Under the pieces are notes generated by a model. The model saw only the letters and a program-made list of their open reading frames with translations. It ran no database searches and was not told the DNA's origin. A program made the translations under genes and the position numbers. 64,000 bases of DNA from Kudoa neothunni (taxonomy: Eukaryota > Cnidaria): NCBI GenBank assembly GCA_964304625.1, contig OZ199840.1, positions 2,046,001-2,110,000 of the forward strand, given 5' to 3'. Below, piece by piece: positions 49,400 to 59,971 of the stretch (position 1 is its first letter; each line of letters starts with the position of its first letter).

Positions 49400-49404
49400 A
49401 AAGG

Positions 49405-50327
49405 GAAATATTTTCTATTACTTCCGTTGTCAGCATCTATTAGTTATAAGAGGTTTGTCGTATAAACAACTAGATTAAAGTCTGGCTTTAGTACTTGAGT
49501 CTATAAATTATTTATTATGAAGCATCTTCCGTACCTCTCCTTCTAGATAGCGACCCCGATCAATTTTTCTTGTTCTATAGAAAAGACATTTATGAATTTC
49601 TACGATGAAACCTTCCTCACCTAGTTTGTTTCTGTTCTCGAAGGATGATTTGCAGAATTGTCGAATTTTGTTGAACCACGTCGAAACTGTTAACATACTT
49701 AATTTATTTTGTTTGGTGATAGTTTAAATGGTTTCTTTCATGTACCAACGATTTAATATTTTAATTTTTTTATGTTAAGCTTTGATACAGACCAGGTATT
49801 ATAGAGTTTAATAAAGATTCCAGGTTGAGTGAAAGGTTGATATTACACATTTATTGTTTTTTTGTGCATTGACTTGGATAAACTGTTACTTTTCATATAT
49901 GAAAAAGAAGAATGCACATTATTCTTGTCATACGCAGACAGTTCAGTTATTGGCCTGGTATCATTTGTTTTCCGGTTTTTTAGAATGAAGCAATTGAAAT
50001 TCCTGCAATTTTTTCAGCTATTTAGAGTTTGGTTGAGATATCGTTTAGCGAAAAGTGTGTGAAAATTTTTTTTATGATGACTAACGGGAAAAATCTCATT
50101 ATCCCACTTAAACTTAAAAATTTGATTGCGAAATAGAACACGGTAAACGAAATATGGCAATAATAAAATCTGTTTATTTCACAATGAACAAAATAGTTCA
50201 AATAATTTCAAATAACAAATATGCGGATAAAGTACAGTACGGTACGGTATAGAGGGTTGGCTTCGTGTATTTGCATCAACAGTCGGATGAAAGGTATTAA
50301 TTTTGTAAATAACGATAATAATAAATT
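49405..50327. other. AT-rich intergenic DNA
   Basis: No feature supported. The left part (49405-49700) is the original flank of the retrotransposon insertion. Confidence 0.4.
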
Positions 50328-51060
50328 CTAGTGTAAATATATTTCGTTAATTGTTTTTATATGCAGGGAAAGTCGATCATCTTGAAAAAAATTTAATTGG
50401 TAGGAAGATAAATACGATCTCATCAAGTCTGACATCTTATAGATTATGTGGCGAAACTTTCTTTTGCTTGCCTCCCAAATAGCATCGATTTTATTTGTGT
50501 CAGTCCACATCATTGATCCACGAGCAATACATTGAGTAATTATGGATTCTAATATAGACTGATTTCTTATTTCGGTCAATACTTGAAAAATGTTGTTGTG
50601 ATTGTCGACAATTCGCCCATTCTGATTCACTAGCACTTTTCCTCGGTGGTATTTTCTCTTGTATATGTTCGATTCGTCGATCTGAATAATAACATTTTCA
50701 CCTCCCATAATCACGAGATTTAAAGTAAAATATTCTATGTAGATATCTCTCACATAGTTTTTCCAATTAATCATTGTTTCTGCTGAACCAATTCGTAATT
50801 GTCTCGTGAGCATGTTATACGACATTTGAATATCAAAAACAAACATCAAAATATATTAGTATAAATATTCGCCATAACAACAACTTGGAACCTTCAAAAA
50901 GAGTTTCTTTGCGAAGGTTTAATCTTTTTCGACATCCATTACATCCGAAGCCATATCCATCAATTACTTGATCTTTTTGTAGGCTCACCCGTAAATTCCA
51001 TTTTTAACAAATCCACACATTTGTAAGCAATCCTAAGTTTTGTTAAAATATATTAATTTT
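50328..51060 (-). pseudogene. Merlin/ISXO2 transposase relic, minus strand
   Basis: From about 51000 downward: a zinc-ribbon region (GYGFGCNGCRKRLNLRKETLFEGSK); VIIQIDESNIYKRKYHRGK (first Asp); VLTEIRNQSILESIITQCI; MMWTDTNK (second Asp); then directly DAIWEASKRKFR, the C-terminal motif. The usual 40-50 residues between the second Asp and the last Glu motif are missing, so there is an internal deletion as well as frame breaks near 50850. Confidence 0.75.
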
Positions 51061-51149
51061 TAATGCTCTCTCTACAATAAATATATATCTTCCAGAACCA
51101 TTGAATCAACGTTGGAGAGGTAAAAATCCATTACTGCTAGTGCTATTGC

Positions 51150-52200
51150 AAAAATACCCGAATCTAACCAGCCATATCCTACTTTAGCTCAAATATGCTA
51201 AAAATTGAGAAGATTAAGGAAATTCGCAGGTTTTTATAAATAGAAGAGAGACTACGACACTATTCTACTATTCCGGATACAAACATTAAAAGGATTATCT
51301 TGTGCACAAATCTTGTACGATAGTTGCGATAATGGATTTGGATACGTTGTTTCGAAGAGTTGATACGCGAGAAAACGCAATTAATTTCCTAACATTGAGC
51401 GAATATTAAATCCAAATGCGTAATAATTCTCTCGATGTTCTAGAATCTAGAACAGTGAGTCTGATTAAGGACCGCGACCCATTTACAAATCGATGCAATT
51501 TGCATAGAATTAAAAAAACTTTAAATACGGCTCAATTTTAGAAAATTCGAATATAAATGAGCGTTTTTTATTAAGATGCTATATGCTACCGCCTCGACAT
51601 AATTGTAACTACTGCCAGTATCATGGCAAACGTTTCATCTACTACCGCTGTGTAATGGTACAAATATTTTAGGGACATATGAGCCCATCATCTTATATAG
51701 AACCCCCCACCAAATAAGTGGAGTTGGCCATGTTGTGAAAATTGATAAATCGCTCATTGCGAAAAGAAAAAACAACGTGGGACATGTTGTAGAAGAAAGG
51801 TGAGTATTTGGTGATTTTGATCCTGGAACAAAACAGGACTTCCTAACATTCGTTCCAGACAGAATAGCTGCCACCCTTTTTGTTTTATATTGAAAAATTC
51901 ATTCTGATTATTGGTCGGCATACAATGGTATAACCAATATGGATGTTGTTCCTCGTTATGTCCATAAATGATTGAATCATAAAAAATATTTTAAGGTCTC
52001 AATTTCTGATGTCCATAGAAACCATGTAGAATGCCACTGGAAAAATTGTAAGAAAATTTAAACGTATGTTGGGAGTCCATTCTTCAATGGTGGAGTCTTG
52101 CCTTGATGAATTTCTCTGAAGAGAAAAATATGGGATAACTCCCCAAGAAAGATTCGACGATATCATTCAACATCTTACGGAATGGTATAGATTTTAAATA
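51150..52200 (+). pseudogene. Merlin/ISXO2 transposase relic, plus strand
   Basis: Readable pieces: GVGHVVKIDKSLIAKRKNNVGHVV (first Asp with the signature spacing), VFGDFDPGT, FVPDRIAATLF, HSDYWSAYNGITNMDVV (second Asp), VPRYVHK and VECHWKN (last Glu region). Several stops and frameshifts interrupt it. The N-terminal zinc part is not clear. It lies tail to tail with no spacer gene against the minus-strand copy at 50.3-51.1 kb. Confidence 0.7.
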
Positions 52201-53840
52201 AAATTTCATTTATTTGTTTTGATGTAATATGTGCTATTTATTGTTTCCTCTTTAAAGCCATCACGTCTATTCAAATTTTTAAAACTTTTATATTGAAATC
52301 TAAATTTAAATGTAGAAGAAACATTCTTATAATTTTCTTTGACGTGATTACATAATTATTAAATTTTTGCGTTTTATTGGTTTTAGTATTTATATTTTTT
52401 GATGTTTTGATACAATAATTGATCTGTATAGTTCGAAATATTGTCTTTTAATGTAATGATATTTTAGGATTAAAATAGTTGTACTTATGTTATTATATTG
52501 TTTTAAAAACTTGCATATAAGACTTAAAATATATTTTATACTTTTGCCTAATAATCCTTTGAGGTTATAGGAAATTAAAATGAAAAAATGCAGAATTTTA
52601 AAAATAATAAAGTCATTTATTCAATGAAAAATATGTCAAAATTTTCCAATTACGAGAGCATCAACCATTATTTATTTTAAATTAAAAATATTACATAATC
52701 TAAGATCCTTTAGAAATTGTCTGTTCGTTTAACATAATTTTCCTTTTTGTAAAAATTGAAAGTTGGACATTTATATTATTTGCAATATAGATGTCTCACC
52801 ATCAAACTTAATGAAATTATAGAGATAGACGATCGCAATATGTATTGGCCCAGCCGTATTATTTTTTAAAATTTTCATAAAATTAGTTTATGCATTCAAC
52901 TTACATATAAAAACTATCGATGAATTATGAATTCAGGATCTTAATCGTCTATCAACAAATACCAATTATCTTATATTAACGTATCATTTAAGCACATACA
53001 TACATACATACATACATATGAAAATAATTCCAAAATTTCAACATCGTATATTCGTAATGTAAGGGTATTATGTAGCTTTACATTAGCTCTAATAGCCGGA
53101 AATATAATTAAAGATTCTAATAATAAAATAATAAACATAAACAAACAAACAAACAAAACTTTATTTTTCGGTCGCAATTTTGAGGATAAAATAAAACAAA
53201 AACTTTTTCCTTAAGAGAAACTAACTATAAACATAGCATTGGTTATACTATTATTTGATTGTTATCACCCAAACCAATATATATTTCAATCAAATAATAT
53301 ATATTCTTAATTTTTTATAATAACAGCTAATTCAATTCGGTCCGTGGATTATCTAGCATGTGAAAAACGGAGTAATAATGAAACAAACAAGTATTTTCAT
53401 GGAGTGGTGATGATTTAGCTCGATGAATGTAAAATTTAAAAAAAGTTGTTAGTATGCGGGAATATCGTAAACTCCATATATCTCAGCAACAATCATTAAT
53501 AATGACAATTTGACGTAATTAATGCATAAAATCTACATTTAAAAATTAGGATAGCAAATTGATTCAATAAGTTTATTAAACATAACCTTCCTTCACAATT
53601 GTTCGAGTAAGTGTATGTTAATGATAGAGAATAATTTATTTACATTATCGTCATATACACTATTATTGACAACACTTAATGTTTATGTCCGGAATAGTAG
53701 AATAATGTCGAGACTATTTGTAGGAACGTTTTTATTCGAAGTTCAAATTTATTAAATTATAGTAATTCTGGCCGATCTACAGTATACGTGTACCAACTTT
53801 GGGCTCAGTCGAAAACGCTCTCAAAAAATCGTCAATTTAT
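52201..53840. other. AT-rich intergenic DNA with microsatellites
   Basis: No coding frame. A CATA tetranucleotide run at 52995-53019 and an AAAC/CAAA run near 53133-53157. Confidence 0.45.
52995..53019 (+). repeat. (CATA)n microsatellite
   Basis: About six perfect CATA/ACAT units. Confidence 0.9.
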
Positions 53841-54860
53841 TTAATTTGTATGTAGTGTCAATAAATATCTACAAAGTATGTTTAATTCTCGTTTGTAGTA
53901 CTTCCTTCGAAAAACGTAGTCTGATACATACACACGCAAGATTTCGGGGTGTTTGTATCTAAGTGTAAAAACGCCCCAAGTAGATTCCATCCTCAACCCG
54001 ATTGGTATGAACTCCCTCACTTTAAACGAACTGTCGTTTATGGACAACTCTTCCATGAACGAAGCCTAAACTTTCTAGCCTATTGTATCCAGCCCAACCG
54101 TCAGTCCATATTGTGGATCCTTCTTCTACGTTATCAACCATTATGTTCTCAAGAACATTCTGATTTCTTTAGCAGGATATTTTTAAAAAACATTCACCAT
54201 TTTCGCCTATTCCCCCAATTAACCAGAGCTATTGGTTCTTTAAAGTTCTCCCCACGTTGAATTTTCTTTGGAAACAACCGTCTCATTGATTTGAACTACA
54301 ACGTTTTTGCCTTCAATTTTTGTAAACTCTTCGTCCAAAATCGAAGCTATCAAATATCGAATTACACTCTTCCATTCTGATATTGTAGAAAAGGATGCGA
54401 TATCGACATGATGTTGTATTTCTTCATAGGTGGCTCTGGAATGTTGGACAGTATAGGGGATAAGACAAAACATTTCCACAATGGAAGCTTTGACAATTCG
54501 AAAATATTGTATTTTCTAACTGAACATCTCTTTCGGCAAAATTTGAAATAAAAATGATGACCATTGCCAATGTCCTTTCTCGTCCCCATTTTCATTTTCA
54601 TTATCGAGCCACAAGAACATTTAAAATAGCTCCTCAAAAGTCCAGTATTGATCAGAGTTTCGATAGTATAAATTATATCGTCTCGTAAATAACCATAATT
54701 AAGTGTTTTCATGGTTTCTATAATTTTCGATGTGAAGTTTCTTTTAAACTCGACATGGCTCAAATATTTCCCCAGAAGATACCTCCCGAAGTTGGTACAC
54801 AATACTATAGTATAGTCGAAATATTCTTTCTAAAGACTCAATTTTTTTCTTCTCTTTTTT
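53841..54860 (-). pseudogene. Merlin/ISXO2 transposase relic, minus strand
   Basis: From 54800 downward: the zinc-ribbon region (KCSCGSIMKMKM ... CRKRCSVRKYNIF), a frame change, then NVVVQINETVVSKEN (the first-Asp motif, with Asp replaced by Asn), TIWTDGWAGYNRLESLGFVH (second Asp) and MESTWGVFTLRYK (last Glu). Breaks near 54440, 54245 and 54050. Nearly the whole domain order is kept. Confidence 0.78.
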
Positions 54861-55379
54861 ATTTATTTTAAATGGATCGTAAAGAAATTTGCGAAAAAGA
54901 TTTTTCATGTACCACAGGCATCATAATTGCCTGTTCTTCTCTGTCTTTTTGGATGACCATCAAGAGCAGATTTCCGACGAATTCATTAAATTCGATTTCA
55001 TATATATATCAATCCAAGTATCTTTGAAATGGAATCTTCCAGACAAATTTGTAGATTCGGTTATTTGTTCTCAATTAAATTTGTGGAAAAATTTAACAGC
55101 AATTTAACATGTATTTAAAACGTTAAATACAATAGGTAGTAGTATCAGAAGATTTTTTTATAATAATTTCCGGGGGATAAATGGGAATATGCCAGGGAAC
55201 CTCTCGTCGCGCCTGTAAAATATACAACATGCATTCTTAATAAAGTGAGAATTCATTACTTGTTAATATATACTTTTAAAGTTTCACGAGTGAATTTTCT
55301 TTTGAAAGGATACTCTGATAGGTAAGAACCTATCAATTAACATTTCCTGTTGACGATGTGACGATATTTTCGTTTCACA
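54861..55379. other. AT-rich spacer between Merlin copies
   Basis: No feature supported. Confidence 0.4.
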
Positions 55380-55960
55380 ACCCCCCTCAAAATTGCCTTG
55401 ATGCATTTTTATGAACCCCATTTCTTATTTGAACTCATCTTTGCGTATCACAACATCGTATTGATAATCATTAAAAGGCAAATTGTTATATCCCTTCCAA
55501 CCATAAGTCTGTATCATCTAGCCCAATTCAACATTGCTCAATATGATATTTTCCGGCATCGGTAATTTGTTGGAAAATATAACCATTTTTTTCTATTCTA
55601 CCAACCATATGATAAGAATAGTTCATTACAATTCTCCCTAGGTGATACTTCCACAAATATTTGACTCGTCAATTTGAACAACCAAGCCAAGAGGGCCAAA
55701 TTTTTTCATGGTGAGCTTCCAAATACTCTAAGTAAATTTCTTCGATTTACTGTGTCGATTCAACTACAGTTTACTCAGAACCAATACATAGTTGTTTATA
55801 TATTGTTCATTTGACATATTTATGTCAAAATACCTCAGAGCAAATATTTGTCATAACTATAAATGTGACCCTTCTAAATATGTTCACTTTTTGACGGGAC
55901 AATTCTCTTCTCAAATATTGCACAAAATTGTTGTAAATCAATTCAATTTTTTTGTTTGCT
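55380..55960 (-). pseudogene. Merlin/ISXO2 transposase relic, minus strand, heavily decayed
   Basis: Readable pieces: GPLGLVVQIDESNICG (first Asp), then TYGWKGYNNLPFNDYQYDVV (second Asp region, D to Y) about 60 residues later. Many stops and frameshifts. No C-terminal Glu motif recognised. Confidence 0.6.
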
Positions 55961-57189
55961 ACATACATACCTGATAAGAATTTATCACATTTTAATTTTC
56001 GGTAGCATACCTAAGTTCTATAATGGATTAAAAGTTTTTTGAAAGTGGGTCTCAAAAAATCCTCGACTTTCTTTAGCGGTTTACTGAAGCTCCATATAAA
56101 ACCAGTTTAATGGTTGTCGAGTCTAAAATATTTTTACGATCCCCCGACTTAATGGATGTTCAAGATAATTCCACATAGTTCTCTTCAAATTCACATCTCT
56201 AATATTGAAATTCATCCATCCGTTTCACTCATTTTTATGCTAGTAGCGTCAAATTATTTCATCAAAGTAACACAAAACGATCTCGAATAACAATTTAAAA
56301 TATCACATTCATTATTTCTGAATAGGAGAATATTAATTATTCAATACATTCGTATAAATCTTAAATTTTTCTGAAAACTTAAGGTTTTCAACAACCGTCG
56401 TATGGTTGTATATAACGACTATTCTCGATTGAATCCCGACACTGTACCGAAGTGATTTTAATGGATTAATAACCAGATGATTGGCTCCTTTTCTTATTAT
56501 TTAGTCCGCAAAAATTGATTATAATAAATTATCTGATATATCTATATTTGTCAAGTTAAATCATTAAGTTAAAGTCTGATACCATTCAGATCCAAAATGT
56601 CTTTAGAGGATGGCCTTCTCGGCATCTTTAAATAGTTAATCATAGAAATTGTTATTTAAAACAAAATTAAATTAACTTATTATATATATATATATATAGA
56701 TTAGATTATCTTAATGCATCCAACTAATATAAACATTCGATGCATGTTGCTACCGATACCACAGATCACTATCAGATCACTATCAGAATATTATCGGTTC
56801 AAGGTAATGATCGAAATATTTTTTAGAATACGATTATAAGATTTTAGAAGAAAATTTCAAATCAGTCAATAAAATAGTTGATAGAACATGGATTAGCATT
56901 AATGGTCTAATTAGGGTGAATTTATCGAAAGGATTAAAATAAATAACTTGATTAAAACGTAAAAGATTGTGCAAAACATGTTTATTATGATGAAAATGAA
57001 ATAAACGAGAAATGACAGATGAGGTTATGTGACAGAAGAGTGATACGCGATTAGAAAATGGATTAGCGCAATACAAAATGAAACACTTTCAACTGAGTTG
57101 GAAAATATAATTTTTCGTAAACCAATCATAACAATAATATATAATATAATAGTTATTATACAACTATGTCGTTGTAATTTTGAATGGGT
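55961..57189. other. AT-rich intergenic DNA
   Basis: No gene recognised. An (AT)n run at 56681-56698. Confidence 0.4.
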
Positions 57190-57577
57190 TATTATAGCAC
57201 CACACTAGCCATAACTATCCTTGTGATAGAAGCCCAGAATAGAATAATGACCAACGCAAGGAGAAGGATGACAAATTTCTCTTGTTTCGAGTAGAAATTC
57301 AACGCCGTATACACCGTAAACAAATGATAATATCGATGTAGGATTGATGGTATCAGTCTCATTCAAAATAATTCGATTAAAATCGTCGTGGAATTAAATA
57401 ACGCATTTTTATTGCTGAATACACCCAATAATACAGTTTAAATGGGGCCAGCACCAAAATTAACCATTTATAATCATGACAACTATTGGGTAATTTTTCT
57501 CTGTCTAATCGTTTCAATGACAATAGTTGGATGTTCGGTAGCGGTGGAAATCTACCGAAGATTAAATAATGTCCCAC
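57190..57577 (-). CDS. Possible small membrane-protein gene, head to head with UBE2G1
   Basis: Minus-strand open stretches: one with SCHDYKWLILVLAPFKLYYW (57380-57577) and one with LNFYSKQEKFVILLLALVII then LFWASITRIVMASVVL ending in TAA near 57197. Each has one hydrophobic, membrane-like segment. There is no ATG in the upstream frame and I could not settle a splice between them. The upstream part would overlap the UBE2G1 start on the other strand. It could be chance open frames in promoter DNA. Confidence 0.2.
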
Positions 57578-58312
57578 GACAGAGCTACATTATTATTAAA
57601 AAAGCAATTGGCTGGTAGAATCGACTGGAATAATTCCAATGGATTATGTTTTTGTAGAGCTAAAGAAAAAGCCACTTGATGGCTTTTCTGCTGGATTGGC
57701 TGATGATCAAAACCTTTTCAAATGGGAAATTTTAATTATGGGCCCACCAGATACATTCTAGTGTGTTGGTTTGGAGTTGTTGTGTTTGATGTTATTTTGT
57801 TATTAGCGAAGGTGGATTTTTTAAGGCTATACTCGACTTCCCTCCAGAATATCCCCTAAAACCTCCAGTGATGAAATTTGTTAGTGATATTTTGGCATCC
57901 AAATAGTACGTCTATATTTGATTTAAAATTTATAGGTGTATTTGTGGTGTTTGTCGAATTAGGATTTAGTTTTTTTTTATTTTAGTCGGCACTGATGGCT
58001 ATGTGTGTATAAGTATATTACACGATCCAGGTGAGGATTCATATGGTTACGAATGTGCTAGTGAACGATGGTTACCTGTACACACTGTGGAAACAATTGT
58101 TGTAAGTGTTATCTCAATGCTGTCTGATCCTAACGACAAATCTCCTGCCAATGTTGATGCTGCGGTATTATGCGGTCTCATAACCCACAAATTTAATATA
58201 TTCTTTGTTATTTCTCCACCTATAGAAACAATGGAGGGAAGATTACAATGGTTCATTCAAAAAAAATGTAATACGATGTGTTAGAAATAGTCAAAAGATG
58301 TTGGATAGCTAA
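57569..58312 (+). CDS. UBE2G1: Ubiquitin-conjugating enzyme E2 G1, 5 exons, one frame break
   Basis: E2 enzyme that carries ubiquitin on a cysteine thioester. Exons 57569-57614, 57658-57760, 57807-57905, 57986-58164 and 58226-58312. Reads [51 protein letters not shown], then the active site [19 protein letters not shown] (Cys in VCIS), [32 protein letters not shown]. Apart from the break the product would be about 170 residues, the same as human UBE2G1, which also has the acidic loop after the active site. In exon three the conserved HPN motif is in a different frame from the preceding residues, because of one extra T in a T4 run near 57890-57895. It may be an assembly error or a true frameshift. 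Confidence 0.88.
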
Positions 58313-59035
58313 CATTTTGTTAATTTATCCTTGTTCATTAGATATTTTTTCGCTTTATAAATGTTGTGTTATTGATTCTATTTTTAAAATAATAATGCGG
58401 TTGTATTTCTTGGGAGTATAAAGTATCATGTGGCGCACCTACACAATCATGTTATGATATGATTGTTGGATCAATTTTATAAATTTGGACTGTTCGTAGT
58501 TATTTTTTGGTGTTATTGTAAAAATAATAAAACATTAATTAATTAATATTTTATAACATAATTAGTGTTTCTACAATATTTATATTTAATTGAATACTCA
58601 AATATTGGAGGTATTTTAAATTGTTAAAAACATTTTTGTATTTGGGGAAATTTGGATACGTTATTATATGAGAAAAATGGGTTTGATTAAATTGTTAGAA
58701 AATAGTACTTAGCTTGGGGTTGATTTAAAAGACATGTGCGTGCGCGTGTAATTATTTGTGCCCTTTTTTTCTTGAAAATTTAAGGATCTCATAAATTTTT
58801 TAATCCCGTAATATATCAAATAATTTAACATATTTTTTTGTTATACAATTTATTCATTGATTCTAGTTAATATAAACCAAAACAAATAATTAACTATAAT
58901 AGTTTGTTGTTATATTCTGTTGACATTTTTTGTTTCAAAAAGGTGTGGATTTTAATAAGTTGCCATAATAACATTGTTCATTAGAAAATATGATTATATA
59001 ATAATTTAGCAAATTATAGAATGTCTTAACCTTCC
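58313..59035. other. UBE2G1 3' flank
   Basis: AATAAA at 58526-58531 is a plausible polyadenylation signal about 215 bases after the stop. 58740-58860 carries a copy of the dispersed TTTTTAATCCCG repeat, preceded by GTGCGTGCGCGTG. Nothing else recognised. Confidence 0.4.
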
Positions 59036-59971
59036 GAGCATTTTGTGTTATTAATTTTATATACTTATTTACAATTAGATAAGATTTATATCCGGTGTAT
59101 TCTCATAAAAGGAACACATGAATATTGTAATCGTTTATTTTATAAAAATATTAAAGTTATAAGGGAAATCAATTAACTTTATATACTTTGTGCTCTTTGG
59201 GGTCTATTAGACCCAACGTTTTTATTGGCTTAAACAACTATAAAAATTATTATATGCATCATGTTAAAATTGAAACAGATCCTATCGAATAAATTAAGAG
59301 AAAATAACGAAACAAACATCTACGATGATCTCCGAGGAATGCCGAAGAACAAGATTGTAGATTTGAGTGCATCTGATAATATATAATCTGATGATAATGA
59401 TATTGAATCCTTTGATGTATACAAAAAAATGGTGTAATATGGAATACTGAAGTCCCGAAAACATCAAAAGTGTGCAAAGAAAATATTGTAAACAAAGCGC
59501 TGGGTGTTACTGCTTATGCACCACATAGAATAAAGGGATTTTCTAATTTCTCAGATGTATTTTTTGGTGATGACATTTATGATCCATTATACAGAATACA
59601 AATAAATTTGGCTCATATCACTATAGGTGATCTTGGAAATAGTTATCCAATGTGGAATTTCGCGCCAACATACGTATGCTGATATATATATATATATGGT
59701 AATATTCAAATAAAAATTAGAGTTTGTAAAAAACACTTTGGAGTAAGGGTAAAGGTAGAGAAATATTTAGAAGTATCATGCCTTTGAGAAGATGTATTGA
59801 AATTACAAGAGCACTCCATTTCGGTGATTATACAACCAGAGCCGAAAGAAAACCAACCGGTAAATTTTGTCAAATACGGGGAAATCATATATCTACTATA
59901 TATGTATAAAGCTGAAGTGTCCGTGTGTGTCAGCAAGTACGCATGTGCGTCAAAATTATTTCCTTATATAG
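59036..59971 (+). mobile_element. piggyBac element C, 5' part, cut by a hAT insertion
   Basis: Left end TTAACCTTCCGAGCATTTTG at 59036. A GTGCTCTTTGGGGTCTATTA motif at 59191 is typical of a piggyBac inner end. Downstream frames read an acidic N-terminus, then VTAYAPHRIKGFSNFSDVFF and IMPLRRCIEITRALHFGDYT, matching the N-terminal piggyBac domain. Stops and frame changes occur near 59385 and 59680. The sequence stops at the hAT tip at 59972. An (AT)n run lies at 59682-59699. Confidence 0.65.

Larger units (their letters stand above)
45138..49404 (+). mobile_element. Ty3/gypsy LTR retrotransposon, looks whole and young
   Basis: Two short LTRs (45143-45277 and 49256-49399) flank an internal region with a gag-like and a pol reading frame. 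The 5-base target duplication AAAGG lies at 45138-45142 and 49400-49404. The LTRs begin TGTTATGT and end ACACAACA. They differ by about two substitutions and one small length change, so the insertion is recent on the scale of this window. Protease, reverse transcriptase, RNase H and integrase occur in Ty3/gypsy order; no envelope frame is seen. Both long frames are open. Confidence 0.95.

Noticed and set aside
53841-56340. A CRISPR-like or tandem array, because related blocks recur at short spacing
   Set aside because: The recurring blocks are separate Merlin transposase copies in different states of decay, not short direct repeats with spacers.
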